Under the pieces are notes generated by a model. The model worked only from the letters and a program-made list of their open reading frames with translations. It did no database searches and was not told where the DNA came from. A DNA stretch of 64,000 nucleotides from Rathayibacter sp. Leaf185 (GTDB lineage Bacteria > Actinomycetota > Actinomycetes > Actinomycetales > Microbacteriaceae), in NCBI RefSeq assembly GCF_001423885.1, contig NZ_LMPP01000002.1, forward strand, positions 380,575-444,574, in the 5' to 3' direction. The translations under genes were made by a program, and so were the position numbers. Below, one piece after another: positions 1 to 8,449 of this stretch. Position 1 is the first letter of the stretch. Every line of letters begins with the position of its first letter.

Positions 1-1
1 C

Positions 2-739
2 TTCGTCGCTCTGCTGCGCAACGAGATCGACTACTCCGCCGTCTCCGACGCGGCCTGGGTGGGGCTGCCTCCGTTCACGTTCCCCGACTTCGCGAGCGGA
101 TCGACGTGGTCGGGCATCGCGATGTTCCTCCCCGTCGTGCTCGTGCTGATCGCCGAGAACGTCGGTCACGTGCGCGGTGTCGCGACGATGACCGACTCCT
201 CCGTCAACGCGCACACCGGCCGCGCGCTGATCGCCGACGGCCTCGCGACCACCGTCTCGGGCGCCTTCGGCGGCTCGGGCACCACCACCTACGGCGAGAA
301 CATCGGCGTGATGGCCGCGACCCGCGTCTACTCGACCGCCGCCTACTGGGTCGCGGGCATCACGGCCGTGCTGCTCAGCCTCTCGCCCAAGGTCGGCGCC
401 GTCTTCAACTCGATCCCGGCCGGGGTCCTCGGAGGCGCGACCACCGCGCTCTACGGACTCATCGGTGTGATCGGCATCAAGATCTGGATCGACAACCGCG
501 TCGACTTCTCCCGCCCGGTCAATCAGTACACGGCCGCGGTCTCGCTCGTGATCGCGATCGCGGGCTTCGCGTTCTCGTCCGGCGGCTTCGAGCTCGGCGG
601 CATCGTGCTGGGCGCCGCGGCGGCCCTGGTGATCTACCACCTGGGCAACGCGGTCGCCCGCTGGCGCCGCACCGGCGCGGACGACGGCGGGCCCCTGCCC
701 GTGATCGGCCAGCTGGGCGGCGACGCGCAGGACCGCTAG
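2..739 (+). CDS. NCS2-family nucleobase permease, C-terminal part
   Basis: The reading frame is open from the left edge of the window, so the N-terminal half of this membrane protein is missing. About 245 residues remain. They contain the NCS2 (nucleobase:cation symporter-2) signature as YGENIGVMAATR, preceded by GGSGTTT, and several hydrophobic membrane segments. The tail after the last helix is short and charged. Family members import uracil, xanthine or uric acid with a proton or cation across the cytoplasmic membrane; the UraA/RutG/PucJ subtype cannot be decided from this fragment. The signature segment makes the family call firm, while the substrate is unknown. Confidence 0.85.
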   Translation, partial: FVALLRNEIDYSAVSDAAWVGLPPFTFPDFASGSTWSGIAMFLPVVLVLIAENVGHVRGVATMTDSSVNAHTGRALIADGLATTVSGAFGGSGTTTYGENIGVMAATRVYSTAAYWVAGITAVLLSLSPKVGAVFNSIPAGVLGGATTALYGLIGVIGIKIWIDNRVDFSRPVNQYTAAVSLVIAIAGFAFSSGGFELGGIVLGAAAALVIYHLGNAVARWRRTGADDGGPLPVIGQLGGDAQDR

Positions 740-749
740 GGGCGGCGCC

Positions 750-882
750 GTTGGACACTTCTCGCCGTTCTGAGCTCCTCAGAAGGGCGGATCTCGTCCA
801 CCGGCGGCGCTGGCCGCGGCGCTGTTCGACACTTTCCGCCGTTCTGAAGTCGTCGCAGGGGCGATTCTCGTCCCACGGCCAC
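750..882. repeat. imperfect tandem repeat, period 74 bp
   Basis: Positions 750-808 and 824-882 align with roughly three quarters identity. Both copies share GACACTT, CGCCGTTCTGA and TCTCGTCC blocks in the same order. The repeat fills the gap between the permease stop and the amidase. It has no convincing ORF. Confidence 0.7.
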
Positions 883-929
883 GGCCCCCTTCGAGCAGTG
901 AGTACCGATCCGATGAGGAAGAGGCGCAC

Positions 930-2297
930 ATGACCGGCATCGATCCGTTCTCGAGCATCGCGGAGCTGCGGGCGGCGCTCGCCGCGAAGGAGGTGTCGGC
1001 GGTCGAGGTCGCGGAAGGCCGCCTCGCCGCCGTCGCCGGGCACCCGAGCACCCTGGTGGCGCACGACCCCGAGGCGGTGCTGCGCGCAGCGGCGTCCGTC
1101 GACGAGCGGAGGCGGCGCGGTGAGCCCCTCGGCCCGCTCGCCGGGGTGCCGATCACGGTCAAGGACGCGTTCGAGGTCGAGGGGCTCGTCGGCAGCGTCG
1201 GCACGGCCGAGAGCGTGCATCTGTCGCAGAACGACGCTCCCGCGGTCGCGGCGCTGCGGGCGGCCGACGCCGTCATCCTCGGAAAGACCAACGTCCCGGC
1301 GTTCCTCGCCTCGCTCGACACGGTCAACGACGTCTACGGTCGCACGGCCAATCCGTGGGGCACCGGCCTCTCGGCCGGCGGCTCCTCGGGCGGGTCCGCG
1401 GCGGCCGTCGCCTCCGGGCTGTCGTGGGGCGATCTGGGCAGCGACCTGGTCGGCTCGATCCGGGTGCCCGCCGCGTGGAACGGGGTCTGCGGGCACCGCC
1501 CCAGCAACGGGGTGATCTCGAAGCGCGGCCACCTTCCGTGGCGGACGAGCACGCGGCTCGAGCCCTCCTGCTCCGTCGCGGGCCCGATCGCCCGCAGCGC
1601 GGACGACGCCGCGGCGCTCTTCGAGGCGCTCGCGGGAACGGCCTCGCCCGGTCCCTGGCGGCTCGCCCTGCCGGCTCCGCGCTTCGCGGCGCTCGGCGAG
1701 CTGAGGGTCGGGCTGTGGCTGTCGGAGGCGTCGGCCCCGGTCGACGACGAGACGGCGGAGGCGCTCGACGCGCTCGCCGACCGCCTCGCCACCGCGGGCG
1801 TCACCGTCCGCCCGGTCCGCGACTCCGTCCTCGCGACCCCCGACGCCGAGCGCCTCTTCGACCGGCTGGTGCAGCACGAGATCGCCTACGGAGCGGCGCT
1901 CGACGGCACGGCGGCCGGATTCGACACCGTCGGCGACCCCACCGCGGGAGCCCCGGCGGCGCAGGTCTGGGCCGACTGGGACGCGCAGCTCGAACTCCGT
2001 GACCGCTGGCACGACATGATCGCCGACGTCGACGTGGTGCTCGCCCCGACCGTGCCGTTCGCGGCCCCCGCCGCTCCCGTCGCGCCGGAGGACGAGCGCG
2101 CGATCAGCCGCTGGAGCACCCTGGCGAACCTCGCGATGGGCCCGTCGACCGTCCTTCCGATCGCGCTGGGCTCGTCCTCGGGCCTGCCGGTCGCCGCGCA
2201 GCTGATCGGGGCACACGGGCACGACCTGTCGACGCTCGCGGCGGCGCGGATGCTGGCGGAAGCAGGACTCGTCCCGCGTACGCTCAGGGCGCGCTGA
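930..2297 (+). CDS. amidase-signature family hydrolase
   Basis: The 455-residue protein has the amidase-signature fold. Amidase-signature enzymes hydrolyse amide bonds with a Ser-cisSer-Lys triad. The candidate triad is Lys78 (PITVKDAF), cis-Ser152 in the glycine/serine-rich GGSSGGS loop and Ser176 in SDLVGSIRVP. The usual oxyanion loop of the family is (T/I)GGS; here it reads LVGS, a Gly-to-Val change just before the nucleophile that may alter specificity or activity. The ATG at 930 is preceded by GAGGAAGAGG. The end overlaps the convergent nucleoside-hydrolase gene by 14 bp. It is not a GatA homologue by context (no gatB or gatC), and its substrate cannot be predicted. Confidence 0.85.
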   Translation: MTGIDPFSSIAELRAALAAKEVSAVEVAEGRLAAVAGHPSTLVAHDPEAVLRAAASVDERRRRGEPLGPLAGVPITVKDAFEVEGLVGSVGTAESVHLSQNDAPAVAALRAADAVILGKTNVPAFLASLDTVNDVYGRTANPWGTGLSAGGSSGGSAAAVASGLSWGDLGSDLVGSIRVPAAWNGVCGHRPSNGVISKRGHLPWRTSTRLEPSCSVAGPIARSADDAAALFEALAGTASPGPWRLALPAPRFAALGELRVGLWLSEASAPVDDETAEALDALADRLATAGVTVRPVRDSVLATPDAERLFDRLVQHEIAYGAALDGTAAGFDTVGDPTAGAPAAQVWADWDAQLELRDRWHDMIADVDVVLAPTVPFAAPAAPVAPEDERAISRWSTLANLAMGPSTVLPIALGSSSGLPVAAQLIGAHGHDLSTLAAARMLAEAGLVPRTLRAR

Positions 2298-3213
2298 GCC
2301 CCGCCAGCGAGAGCTTCGCGTACAGGTCCTCGAGCAGCAGGCGCGTGTCGACGGCCGTGTAGACGCGCACGTCCGGCCCGCCGTTCCCCGGAACGTACTG
2401 CCCCGCCTCCGAGATCCCGGGCCGCGGCACCCGCACGCTGCGGCTCGACGAGGTGTCGGGCTCGAACGCCGAGAGCAGGGCCGTCGCGAGCACGAGCGGG
2501 CTGTCGCCGAGCGCGTAGGTCTCGCCGAAGCTCATGCCGTGCGTCGCCCCCATCACCGAGACGGCGTCGAGGGCGTCGAAGAGGTGCCGGCCGAGGGCGC
2601 CTGCGCCGTGCATCCGCACGCGCAGCTCGGCCGTCGAGGCGAGCACCTGGCGGTACGAGTCGCGCGCGAACTGCTCGATCGGAAGCTCCGAGGCGAAGAC
2701 CTCGGCCGCGGCGGGCACGTCGATCAGCAGGTTGTACTCGATCGGCATGGCGCCGGGCGGAGGCGACGCGAGCCCCGGGTGCTCGGGTCCGCCGATCCAG
2801 ACCAGCGTCATTCTCGAGGCGATCGCCGGCTCGAGGCGGAGCGCCGCGGCGACCTCGGTGAGGCCGGCCCCGGCGCAGAGGTAGAGCGGTCGCGGATCCT
2901 CGCGGAGCGCCTCCGCGACGATCGCGCGGGCGGCGGGCGACGCCTCCGGAGCAGCAGCCAGCGCGAGGTTCGACCCCGCGATCACCGGCACGTCGGAGCG
3001 ACCGCACAGGGCGAGCACCTCGCGCGCCGCCGATGCCGCGTTGTCGGCCGACCGGCCAGAGGGGTCGAAGGGGTCGTCGGGCCGCAAGTGCGAGCCGATC
3101 ACGAGCCCGAGCTCGACGGAGGGCGACAGCGCGTGCTGCGCCAGCTGCACCAGGCCGTCGGGGTCGCCGGAGTAGTCGTTGTCCGAGATCACCCGGACCC
3201 GTGCGCCGCTCAT
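2284..3213 (-). CDS. nucleoside-hydrolase-like protein
   Basis: The 309-residue protein begins with RVRVISDNDYSGDPDGLVQ, an acidic cluster (Asp11, Asp13, Asp17, Asp19) placed like the calcium- and ribose-binding DxDxxxDD motif of inosine-uridine nucleoside hydrolases. A later LVWIGGPEHPG segment also fits that superfamily. Those enzymes cleave N-glycosidic bonds of ribonucleosides. This protein diverges from the canonical motif, so another pentoside may be the substrate. Its ATG overlaps the stop of the upstream glycosidase (ATGA), so it is the last gene of the TetR-glycosidase-hydrolase operon. No signal peptide is seen, so it is probably cytoplasmic. Confidence 0.7.
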   Translation of the reverse strand: MSGARVRVISDNDYSGDPDGLVQLAQHALSPSVELGLVIGSHLRPDDPFDPSGRSADNAASAAREVLALCGRSDVPVIAGSNLALAAAPEASPAARAIVAEALREDPRPLYLCAGAGLTEVAAALRLEPAIASRMTLVWIGGPEHPGLASPPPGAMPIEYNLLIDVPAAAEVFASELPIEQFARDSYRQVLASTAELRVRMHGAGALGRHLFDALDAVSVMGATHGMSFGETYALGDSPLVLATALLSAFEPDTSSSRSVRVPRPGISEAGQYVPGNGGPDVRVYTAVDTRLLLEDLYAKLSLAGLSAP

Positions 3214-4961
3214 GACAGCACCTTCGTCAGACGGATCGCCATGAACTGCCGCGCCGGCAACTCCACGCGGAACGACCCCGAGAAGGTTCCGGGCACTCGG
3301 GAGACCGTCATGCCCCAGGTGTCCACGACATCGACGATCCACTCGTCGGCGGGATCGCGCACGATCGTGCGGAAGCTCGGCCGGTTGAAGCCGAAGTAGA
3401 CCAGCTGCACACTGCCCGATCCGCCCCAGGGGGCGTCCCAGTCCGAGGGCAGCGGATCGATGCGGCCGCCGGGCATCTCTGCGGTGAGGCGGCGGAGGAA
3501 CGCGATCCGCGCGGGGGAGTCGCCGATGAGCTCGCCGCCCTTCGACCACCACAGCTCCTCGCGGTCGTTGAGGTACGTCTCGCCGTGGCCGACGTAGCCG
3601 CCGCGGACGGCGCCCTCCCAGAAGCGGCGGGTCATCTCCTCGCCGGTGATGTTGCCCCAGCCCTGGTCGATGTCGCCCTCGTAGGCGCACTCGTCGATGA
3701 CGACGGGCTTGCCCCACTCCTCGCGCCACGCGTCGGTGTTCTCGGCGGTGCGGTAGACGTCGATCCGCTGCACGCTCGCGTGCGTGATCCACGGGCGCGT
3801 GTAGTCGTAGAAGCCGAAGCAGTTGTGGATCGAGAGCAGGTGCCCGACCGGGTCCTCGGCGACGACGATCGCGGCGAGCCGCTCCCAGTCGTCCACCGAC
3901 TTCGACCAGAGCAGGTCGTACTCGTTGGCCAGCGACCACCAGACGTTCGGGTGCGCGGCCAGGCGGCGCACGACGTACCGCGTGAACAGGTCGTCGGCGG
4001 CCCGCCCCATGTCCGAGAAGCCCCAGCGGTCGTAGGCGTGGAAGAGGATCAGGTCGGCCTGGATCCCGAGGGCGGCGAGATCGGCGACGCGCTCCTCGAG
4101 GTGGCGGAAGAACGCCGGCTCGGGGCGGTCGACGTCCCACTCCCCGTCGGCACCGCGCGAGAACGGGTACAGCTCGGGCTCGTTCGTGTTGTACAGGTAC
4201 GCCTTGGGGAACACGCACATCCGCACCTTGGTGAAGGGCGACTCCGCGAGCGTCGCGAGGGTCGCCTCCTCGAGGGCCTCGCCCTGGTGCGTCCAGGCGT
4301 AGGCGGTGGTACCGAGCGGCACGTGCCGGGTGCCGTCCTCGTGCGCGAAGTGGAAGGTGTCGGCGACGCGGACCGGCCCGTGCGCCTCCGGGAGCGCCGC
4401 CTCGACGACGACCGTGCCGCTCAGGCCGTCGAGCGAGCGGGCGGAGGAGGACACCGTCACGCTCCAGACACCCGCCTCGCGGGGCAGGAAGCGGGCGCGG
4501 TAGACGCCGTCGCCGTCGTAGAAGCCGCCGGTGCGCACGGCGAGATCGCCGAGCCGGAACTCGGCCGAGAACTCGACGTCGACGAACGGGTTGCCGTGCG
4601 AGGGTCCGTCGACGACGATCTCGCAGACCGCCTGCACGGTGCCCGGAGCAGCGGCGCGCAGCCGCGCAGAGGCGCGGGGAGCGTCGTCGTAGTCGTCGCG
4701 CGGCACGACGGCGACGCGCTCGGGCCGCGGGGCCGCGACTCCGGAGTCGTCGACCGCGCCGAGAGCGCTCCAGAACGACGCCTCACGGGCCGGGTCGGTC
4801 TTCAGCAGCGGGTCCATGCCGATGACCAGGCCCAGCGGCGCCGAGCGCAGCTGCACGAGCAGCGGCGAGTTGACGACTCCGGGGGCGAATCGGCGGACGA
4901 CGACGGCGGCGTCGGCGTGATCGAGCACCGTGCCGAGGGTCGAGTCGCGGGTGAACGCCAC
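3210..4961 (-). CDS. DUF5060/DUF4038 apiosidase-like glycoside hydrolase
   Basis: The 583-residue protein has three parts. A helical N-terminal region covers about residues 1-100, and a beta-sandwich like DUF5060 covers about 107-190. A TIM-barrel like DUF4038/apiosidase covers about 200-490 and is followed by a C-terminal beta-domain resembling DUF5605. Candidate catalytic residues are Glu347 (acid/base, SLANEYD) and Glu424 (nucleophile, VIDECAYEG). No secretion signal is visible, so it probably acts on imported oligosaccharides. The GTG at 4961 is chosen because GGAGG lies 7 nt upstream; another GTG at 4967 overlaps the TetR stop but has no spacing from that site. The gene sits between TetR and the nucleoside-hydrolase-like gene in one operon. 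Substrate is inferred only. Confidence 0.75.
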   Translation of the reverse strand: MAFTRDSTLGTVLDHADAAVVVRRFAPGVVNSPLLVQLRSAPLGLVIGMDPLLKTDPAREASFWSALGAVDDSGVAAPRPERVAVVPRDDYDDAPRASARLRAAAPGTVQAVCEIVVDGPSHGNPFVDVEFSAEFRLGDLAVRTGGFYDGDGVYRARFLPREAGVWSVTVSSSARSLDGLSGTVVVEAALPEAHGPVRVADTFHFAHEDGTRHVPLGTTAYAWTHQGEALEEATLATLAESPFTKVRMCVFPKAYLYNTNEPELYPFSRGADGEWDVDRPEPAFFRHLEERVADLAALGIQADLILFHAYDRWGFSDMGRAADDLFTRYVVRRLAAHPNVWWSLANEYDLLWSKSVDDWERLAAIVVAEDPVGHLLSIHNCFGFYDYTRPWITHASVQRIDVYRTAENTDAWREEWGKPVVIDECAYEGDIDQGWGNITGEEMTRRFWEGAVRGGYVGHGETYLNDREELWWSKGGELIGDSPARIAFLRRLTAEMPGGRIDPLPSDWDAPWGGSGSVQLVYFGFNRPSFRTIVRDPADEWIVDVVDTWGMTVSRVPGTFSGSFRVELPARQFMAIRLTKVLS

Positions 4962-4963
4962 GG

Positions 4964-5584
4964 TCACACCTCCACGGTGGTCAGGGTCTGGACGGAGCGG
5001 CGGAACTCGGCCTGCATGTCGAGCGCGTCGCGCTGCAGCAGCCACTGCACCTGCAGGCCGTCCATGGTGGCGACCGTGCGGATGGCGGCGCTGCGCGGAT
5101 CGACGCCGGGCACGAGCTGGCCGCGGGTGAGCATGTCGCCGAACGCGTCGGTGAACAGGTCGACGACGTAGCGGTAGCGGTTGGCGAAGTACTCGTGCGC
5201 CGGGTGGTCGGCATGCGTCGCCTCGGCCGAGAGCACGCACTGCAGCTCGACGAGGCCGGGGATCTTCGCGTTGTAGGCGACCAGCTCGACGAGGGCGCGC
5301 ACGGTCTCGAGCCCGGGGACGGCCTCGCCGCTCGGCACGCGCGTGATCGAGTGGTCGTCGCGGAGGGTGAGCACGGCCGAGAGCAGCTCCCACTTGTTGG
5401 CGAAGTGGTGCAGCACGCCGGCCTGGCTCAATCCGACCTTCTCGGCGATCTCGCGGAGGGAGGCGGCGTGGTACCCGCTCGCCGAGAACACCTCGAGGCC
5501 CGCGCTGACGATCTCGGCGCGCCGGGCCGCTGTCTTGGCGTACTGCCCGCGCGGGCGCCGCGGGGGTGAGGTGGGGAGTGCCAT
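4964..5584 (-). CDS. TetR-family repressor of the glycoside locus
   Basis: This 206-residue protein has a TetR N-terminal DNA-binding domain at about residues 20-70. The HTH is visible in SLREIAEKVGLSQAGVLHHF. The C-terminal ligand-binding region is helical and diverse. The start is supported by AGGAGG 6 nt upstream. It is the first gene of the minus-strand operon and is divergent from the ABC transporter. The intergenic region carries several copies of an AAACCT/AGGTTT inverted repeat, one overlapping its own likely -10 (TAGGTT at 5662-5667). It is inferred to repress itself, the transporter and the GH3-GH43 genes, released by a sugar or glycoside ligand. Confidence 0.88.
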   Translation of the reverse strand: MALPTSPPRRPRGQYAKTAARRAEIVSAGLEVFSASGYHAASLREIAEKVGLSQAGVLHHFANKWELLSAVLTLRDDHSITRVPSGEAVPGLETVRALVELVAYNAKIPGLVELQCVLSAEATHADHPAHEYFANRYRYVVDLFTDAFGDMLTRGQLVPGVDPRSAAIRTVATMDGLQVQWLLQRDALDMQAEFRRSVQTLTTVEV

Positions 5585-5660
5585 GAAGTGCCTCCTGGCG
5601 CATCGTTGCGAGGTGGTGGTGCGGAGCTCTGTGGGCGGGCTGGGATGCCGCCGGTGCGAG

Positions 5661-5681
5661 AAACCTAGCCCCTCGAGGTTT
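5661..5681. promoter_or_regulatory. putative TetR operator, best copy
   Basis: A perfect 6-bp inverted repeat, AAACCT-N9-AGGTTT, spans 21 bp. The minus-strand reading of the left arm contains TAGGTT, a plausible -10 for the TetR gene, so binding would block its promoter. Confidence 0.65.
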
Positions 5682-5690
5682 CCGAGTCAA

Positions 5691-5714
5691 AAACCTGGCG
5701 TCGATTAGGCTTTT
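5691..5714. promoter_or_regulatory. putative TetR operator, degenerate copy
   Basis: AAACCT is followed after 10 bp by AGGCTTTT. It resembles the neighbouring 21-bp site, with one extra spacer base and one inserted C. It lies 30 bp from the better copy, a spacing that could allow side-by-side dimers. Confidence 0.4.
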
Positions 5715-5782
5715 GGGTTTCTCCCCGTCAGCGCGCAGATAGGGGCACCCCCGAATCCTGTGACCGGTCACGAAAATCACGA

Positions 5783-5803
5783 AAACCTAACGCCGCGAAG
5801 TTT
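5783..5803. promoter_or_regulatory. putative TetR operator upstream of the transporter
   Basis: AAACCT-N9-AAGTTT has the same 21-bp geometry as the best site, with one mismatch in the right arm. Confidence 0.55.
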
Positions 5804-5812
5804 TTTTGATGA

Positions 5813-5833
5813 AAACCTAGGGGTCATCTGTTT
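5813..5833. promoter_or_regulatory. putative TetR operator next to the transporter promoter
   Basis: AAACCT-N9-CTGTTT has the same geometry, with two mismatches in the right arm. It starts 30 bp after the 5783 copy and lies just upstream of the likely -10 of the transporter operon. Confidence 0.45.
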
Positions 5834-5893
5834 TTCGTGTTAGCTTCCTCGGCACCGGCTCATGGACGAGCCGGGAGAACCTGGAGACCGAAG

Positions 5894-7420
5894 ATGTTCC
5901 GATGGAAGAGGCTGGCGGCCGCTGCGATCGCCATCACCACGATGGTCGGCTTGACCAGCTGCGCTGCCGACTCGGGAGGAGGATCCTCCGACGGCTCGGG
6001 CGGCACCCTCACTCTCGGTGCGATCCAGACCCTGTCGACGTTCGCCGCCGCGGACTCGTACTGGGCCAACGAGTCGCCCTACATGCAGGCCGTCTACGAC
6101 ACGGTCCTCCGCGCCGAGCCCGACGGCACGATCACCGAGGGCCTCGCCTCCGCGTGGGAGTACAACGAGGACAGCACCGTCCTCACGCTGACGATCCGCG
6201 ATGGAGTCACCTTCTCGGACGGCTCGACGCTCGACGCCGACGCGGTCGCCCAGAACCTGATCCGCTTCCGCGACGGCAACTCGCCCGACACGAACAAGAT
6301 GGCCGACCTCGCCGACGCCGTCGCGACCGACGCCTCGACCGTCACCGTCACGCTCAAGCAGGCCAACCCGACCTTCCTCTTCTACCTGACGCAGAACGCC
6401 GGCCTCGTCGAGGCTCCGTCGGCGTTCGAGTCGGCCGACATCCAGACCACGCCGGTCGGATCCGGTCCCTACGAGCTCGACGCGGCGAAGACCGTCATCG
6501 GCACCTCCTACGCCTTCACCAAGCGCGACGGCTACTGGGACGAGGAGTCGGTCCACTACGACGATCTCGTGATCAACGTCTACAGCGACTCCACCGCTCT
6601 GGTGAACGCGATCAAGGGCGGACAGGTCAACGCGGCCAACACCGTCGACAACAACGACCTGAAGGAGATCGAGGCGTCGGGCTTCACCGTCAACGCCTTC
6701 GAGCTCAACTGGACGGGCCTGCTCCTGCTCGACCGCGACGGCACGATCGCTCCCGCCCTCAAGGACGTCCGCGTCCGCCAGGCGATCAACTACGCGTTCG
6801 ACAAGGAGTCGCTGCTCACGGCCATCGGCCAGGGCTACGGCACCCCGACCACGCAGATCTTCCCGACCTCGTCCGAGGGATACGACGAGTCGCTCGACGA
6901 CGACTACCCCTACGACCCCGAGAAGGCCAAGGAGCTGCTCGCCGAGGCCGGCTACCCCGACGGCTTCGAGCTGAACATGCCCAGCTCCTCGCTGGTCGGC
7001 TCCGCGACCTTCACGCTCATCCAGCAGCAGCTCTCCGAGGTCGGCATCACCGTGACCTACACCGACGCCGGCAACAACTTCATCGCCGACGTGCTCGCTC
7101 CGAAGTACGCCGCCACCTGGCTCACGCTGCAGCAGGACCCCGACTGGGCCCTGATCAACTTCGAGCTCAGCCCGAACGCGATCTTCAACCCCTTCAAGAA
7201 CGCCGACCCCGAGCTCGAGACCCTCATCGAGGCCGTGCGCACCGCCCCGGAGGCGGACTACGCCGCAGCCGTCCAGGCCGTCAACAAGTACACGGTCGAC
7301 AACGCCTGGTTCGCCCCCTGGTACCGCCAGCAGTCGAGCTTCGTGACGGATGCGAACACCAAGGTCGAGACCCAGACGGGCAACGCCTACCCGTACCTCT
7401 GGAACATCACCCCGGCCTGA
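5894..7420 (+). CDS. ABC transporter substrate-binding lipoprotein (SBP_bac_5)
   Basis: The 508-residue protein starts with a lysine/arginine-rich signal peptide and a lipobox VGLTSC with lipidated Cys23, so it should be anchored outside the membrane. The body matches the family-5 solute-binding proteins (OppA/DppA type), for example the stretch around YDTVLRAEPDGTITEGLA and the conserved VRQAINYAFDK. Family-5 proteins bind peptides, but in actinobacteria many bind oligosaccharides or plant glycosides. The surrounding glycosidases suggest a sugar ligand. The ATG at 5894 is chosen over an upstream frame because it starts the signal peptide and has GGAGA upstream. It is the first gene of the importer operon. 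Confidence 0.92.
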   Translation: MFRWKRLAAAAIAITTMVGLTSCAADSGGGSSDGSGGTLTLGAIQTLSTFAAADSYWANESPYMQAVYDTVLRAEPDGTITEGLASAWEYNEDSTVLTLTIRDGVTFSDGSTLDADAVAQNLIRFRDGNSPDTNKMADLADAVATDASTVTVTLKQANPTFLFYLTQNAGLVEAPSAFESADIQTTPVGSGPYELDAAKTVIGTSYAFTKRDGYWDEESVHYDDLVINVYSDSTALVNAIKGGQVNAANTVDNNDLKEIEASGFTVNAFELNWTGLLLLDRDGTIAPALKDVRVRQAINYAFDKESLLTAIGQGYGTPTTQIFPTSSEGYDESLDDDYPYDPEKAKELLAEAGYPDGFELNMPSSSLVGSATFTLIQQQLSEVGITVTYTDAGNNFIADVLAPKYAATWLTLQQDPDWALINFELSPNAIFNPFKNADPELETLIEAVRTAPEADYAAAVQAVNKYTVDNAWFAPWYRQQSSFVTDANTKVETQTGNAYPYLWNITPA

Positions 7421-7431
7421 TCCGGTGGTGA

Positions 7432-7457
7432 AGGGGCCGGCCCTCGGGTCGGCCCCT
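7432..7457 (+). terminator. strong hairpin between binding protein and permease genes
   Basis: AGGGGCCG and CGGCCCCT pair as an 8-bp stem, which can extend inward through CCC/GGG. There is no long T tract. Such hairpins after binding-protein genes usually reduce downstream transcription or protect the upstream mRNA, giving more binding protein than permease. Confidence 0.6.
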
Positions 7458-7507
7458 CCCCTTCTCGGCGCTCGGGCGCTGTCTCTCCTTGATCGAAGGA
7501 ACCACTG

Positions 7508-8449
7508 ATGACCAGGTTCATCCTGCGACGCGTCATCTCGGGGATCATCCTCGTGGTGCTGATCTCCGTCGTCGCGTACGCCCTCCTCTACCTCGGCGGC
7601 GGCGACATCGCCCGCCGCATCCTCGGACAGAACGCGACGCCGGAGGCGGTGGCCCAGCGGGCCGCGCAGCTCGGCCTCGACCAGCCCATCTGGTCGCAGT
7701 ACGTCGGCTGGCTCGGCCACGCCGTCACCGGCGACCTCGGCAACTCGTGGTTCACCGGCCAGGCCGTCACGACCGCCATCAGCACCCGGGTCAGCGTCAC
7801 CCTCTCGCTGGTCATCGGCGCCACTCTCATCTCGGCGGTCATCGCCGTCGTCCTCGGCGTGTGGGCCGCGGTCCGCCGCGGCTGGGCCGACAAGCTCGTG
7901 CAGGTGGTCTCGATCCTCGGGTTCGCGATCCCCGGCTTCCTCATCGCGCTGGGGCTGGTGACGGTCTTCGCGATCAACCTCCGCCTGTTCAAGCCGACCG
8001 GCTACGTCAACCTCACCGATTCGTTCTCGGGCTGGGTCGCCACCGTCACCCTGCCGATCATCGCCCTCGCGATCGGAGGCATCGCCGGTGTCGCCCAGCA
8101 GGTCCGCGGCTCGGTCATCGATGCCCTCCGCCAGGACTACGTGCGGACGCTGCGCTCGCGCGGCCTCCCCGCCTCCCGCGTGGTCTTCCAGCACGTGCTC
8201 CGCAATGCGGGCGGCCCCGCACTCGCGGTCCTCGCAGTGCAGTTCATCGGCCTCCTCGGCGGCGCGGTGATCGTCGAGCAGATCTTCGCGATCCCCGGCC
8301 TCGGCCAGGTCGCGGTCACGGCGACCACCCAGGGGGACATCCCGCTGGTCATGGGCCTCGTGCTCATCACGGCGATCATCGTCGTCATCGTCAACCTGCT
8401 CATCGACCTGCTCCAGGGCTGGCTCAACCCGAAGGTGCGACTCTCATGA
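7508..8449 (+). CDS. ABC transporter permease (DppB/OppB type)
   Basis: This 313-residue integral membrane protein has about six hydrophobic helices and the BPD_transp_1 domain. The EAA-like cytoplasmic loop is RQDYVRTLRSRGLPASRVVFQH. It forms half of the membrane channel for the family-5 binding protein encoded upstream. The ATG at 7508 has GAAGGA about 8 nt upstream. Its stop overlaps the next gene (ATGA), so the two channel subunits are translationally coupled. Confidence 0.9.
   Translation: MTRFILRRVISGIILVVLISVVAYALLYLGGGDIARRILGQNATPEAVAQRAAQLGLDQPIWSQYVGWLGHAVTGDLGNSWFTGQAVTTAISTRVSVTLSLVIGATLISAVIAVVLGVWAAVRRGWADKLVQVVSILGFAIPGFLIALGLVTVFAINLRLFKPTGYVNLTDSFSGWVATVTLPIIALAIGGIAGVAQQVRGSVIDALRQDYVRTLRSRGLPASRVVFQHVLRNAGGPALAVLAVQFIGLLGGAVIVEQIFAIPGLGQVAVTATTQGDIPLVMGLVLITAIIVVIVNLLIDLLQGWLNPKVRLS

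Larger units (their letters stand above)
5585..5893. promoter_or_regulatory. divergent control region of the TetR locus
   Basis: These 309 bp separate the TetR gene and the transporter lipoprotein gene. No ORF with a ribosome site is seen. The region is AT-rich relative to its neighbours and carries at least four AAACCT-type half-sites, a GTGACCGGTCAC palindrome at 5760-5771 and runs of T at 5801-5807. A possible plus-strand -10 is TAGCTT near 5841. Confidence 0.75.

Noticed and set aside
519-2222. Long minus-strand ORF opposite the permease and amidase
   Set aside because: It is arginine-rich shadow coding antisense to clear family members and has no motif or ribosome site.
7489-8445. The 5' part of a long ORF that runs into the permease-ATPase fusion
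   Set aside because: Its first 319 codons overlap the DppB-like gene in another frame and are Arg/Pro-rich; the true start is ATG 8446.
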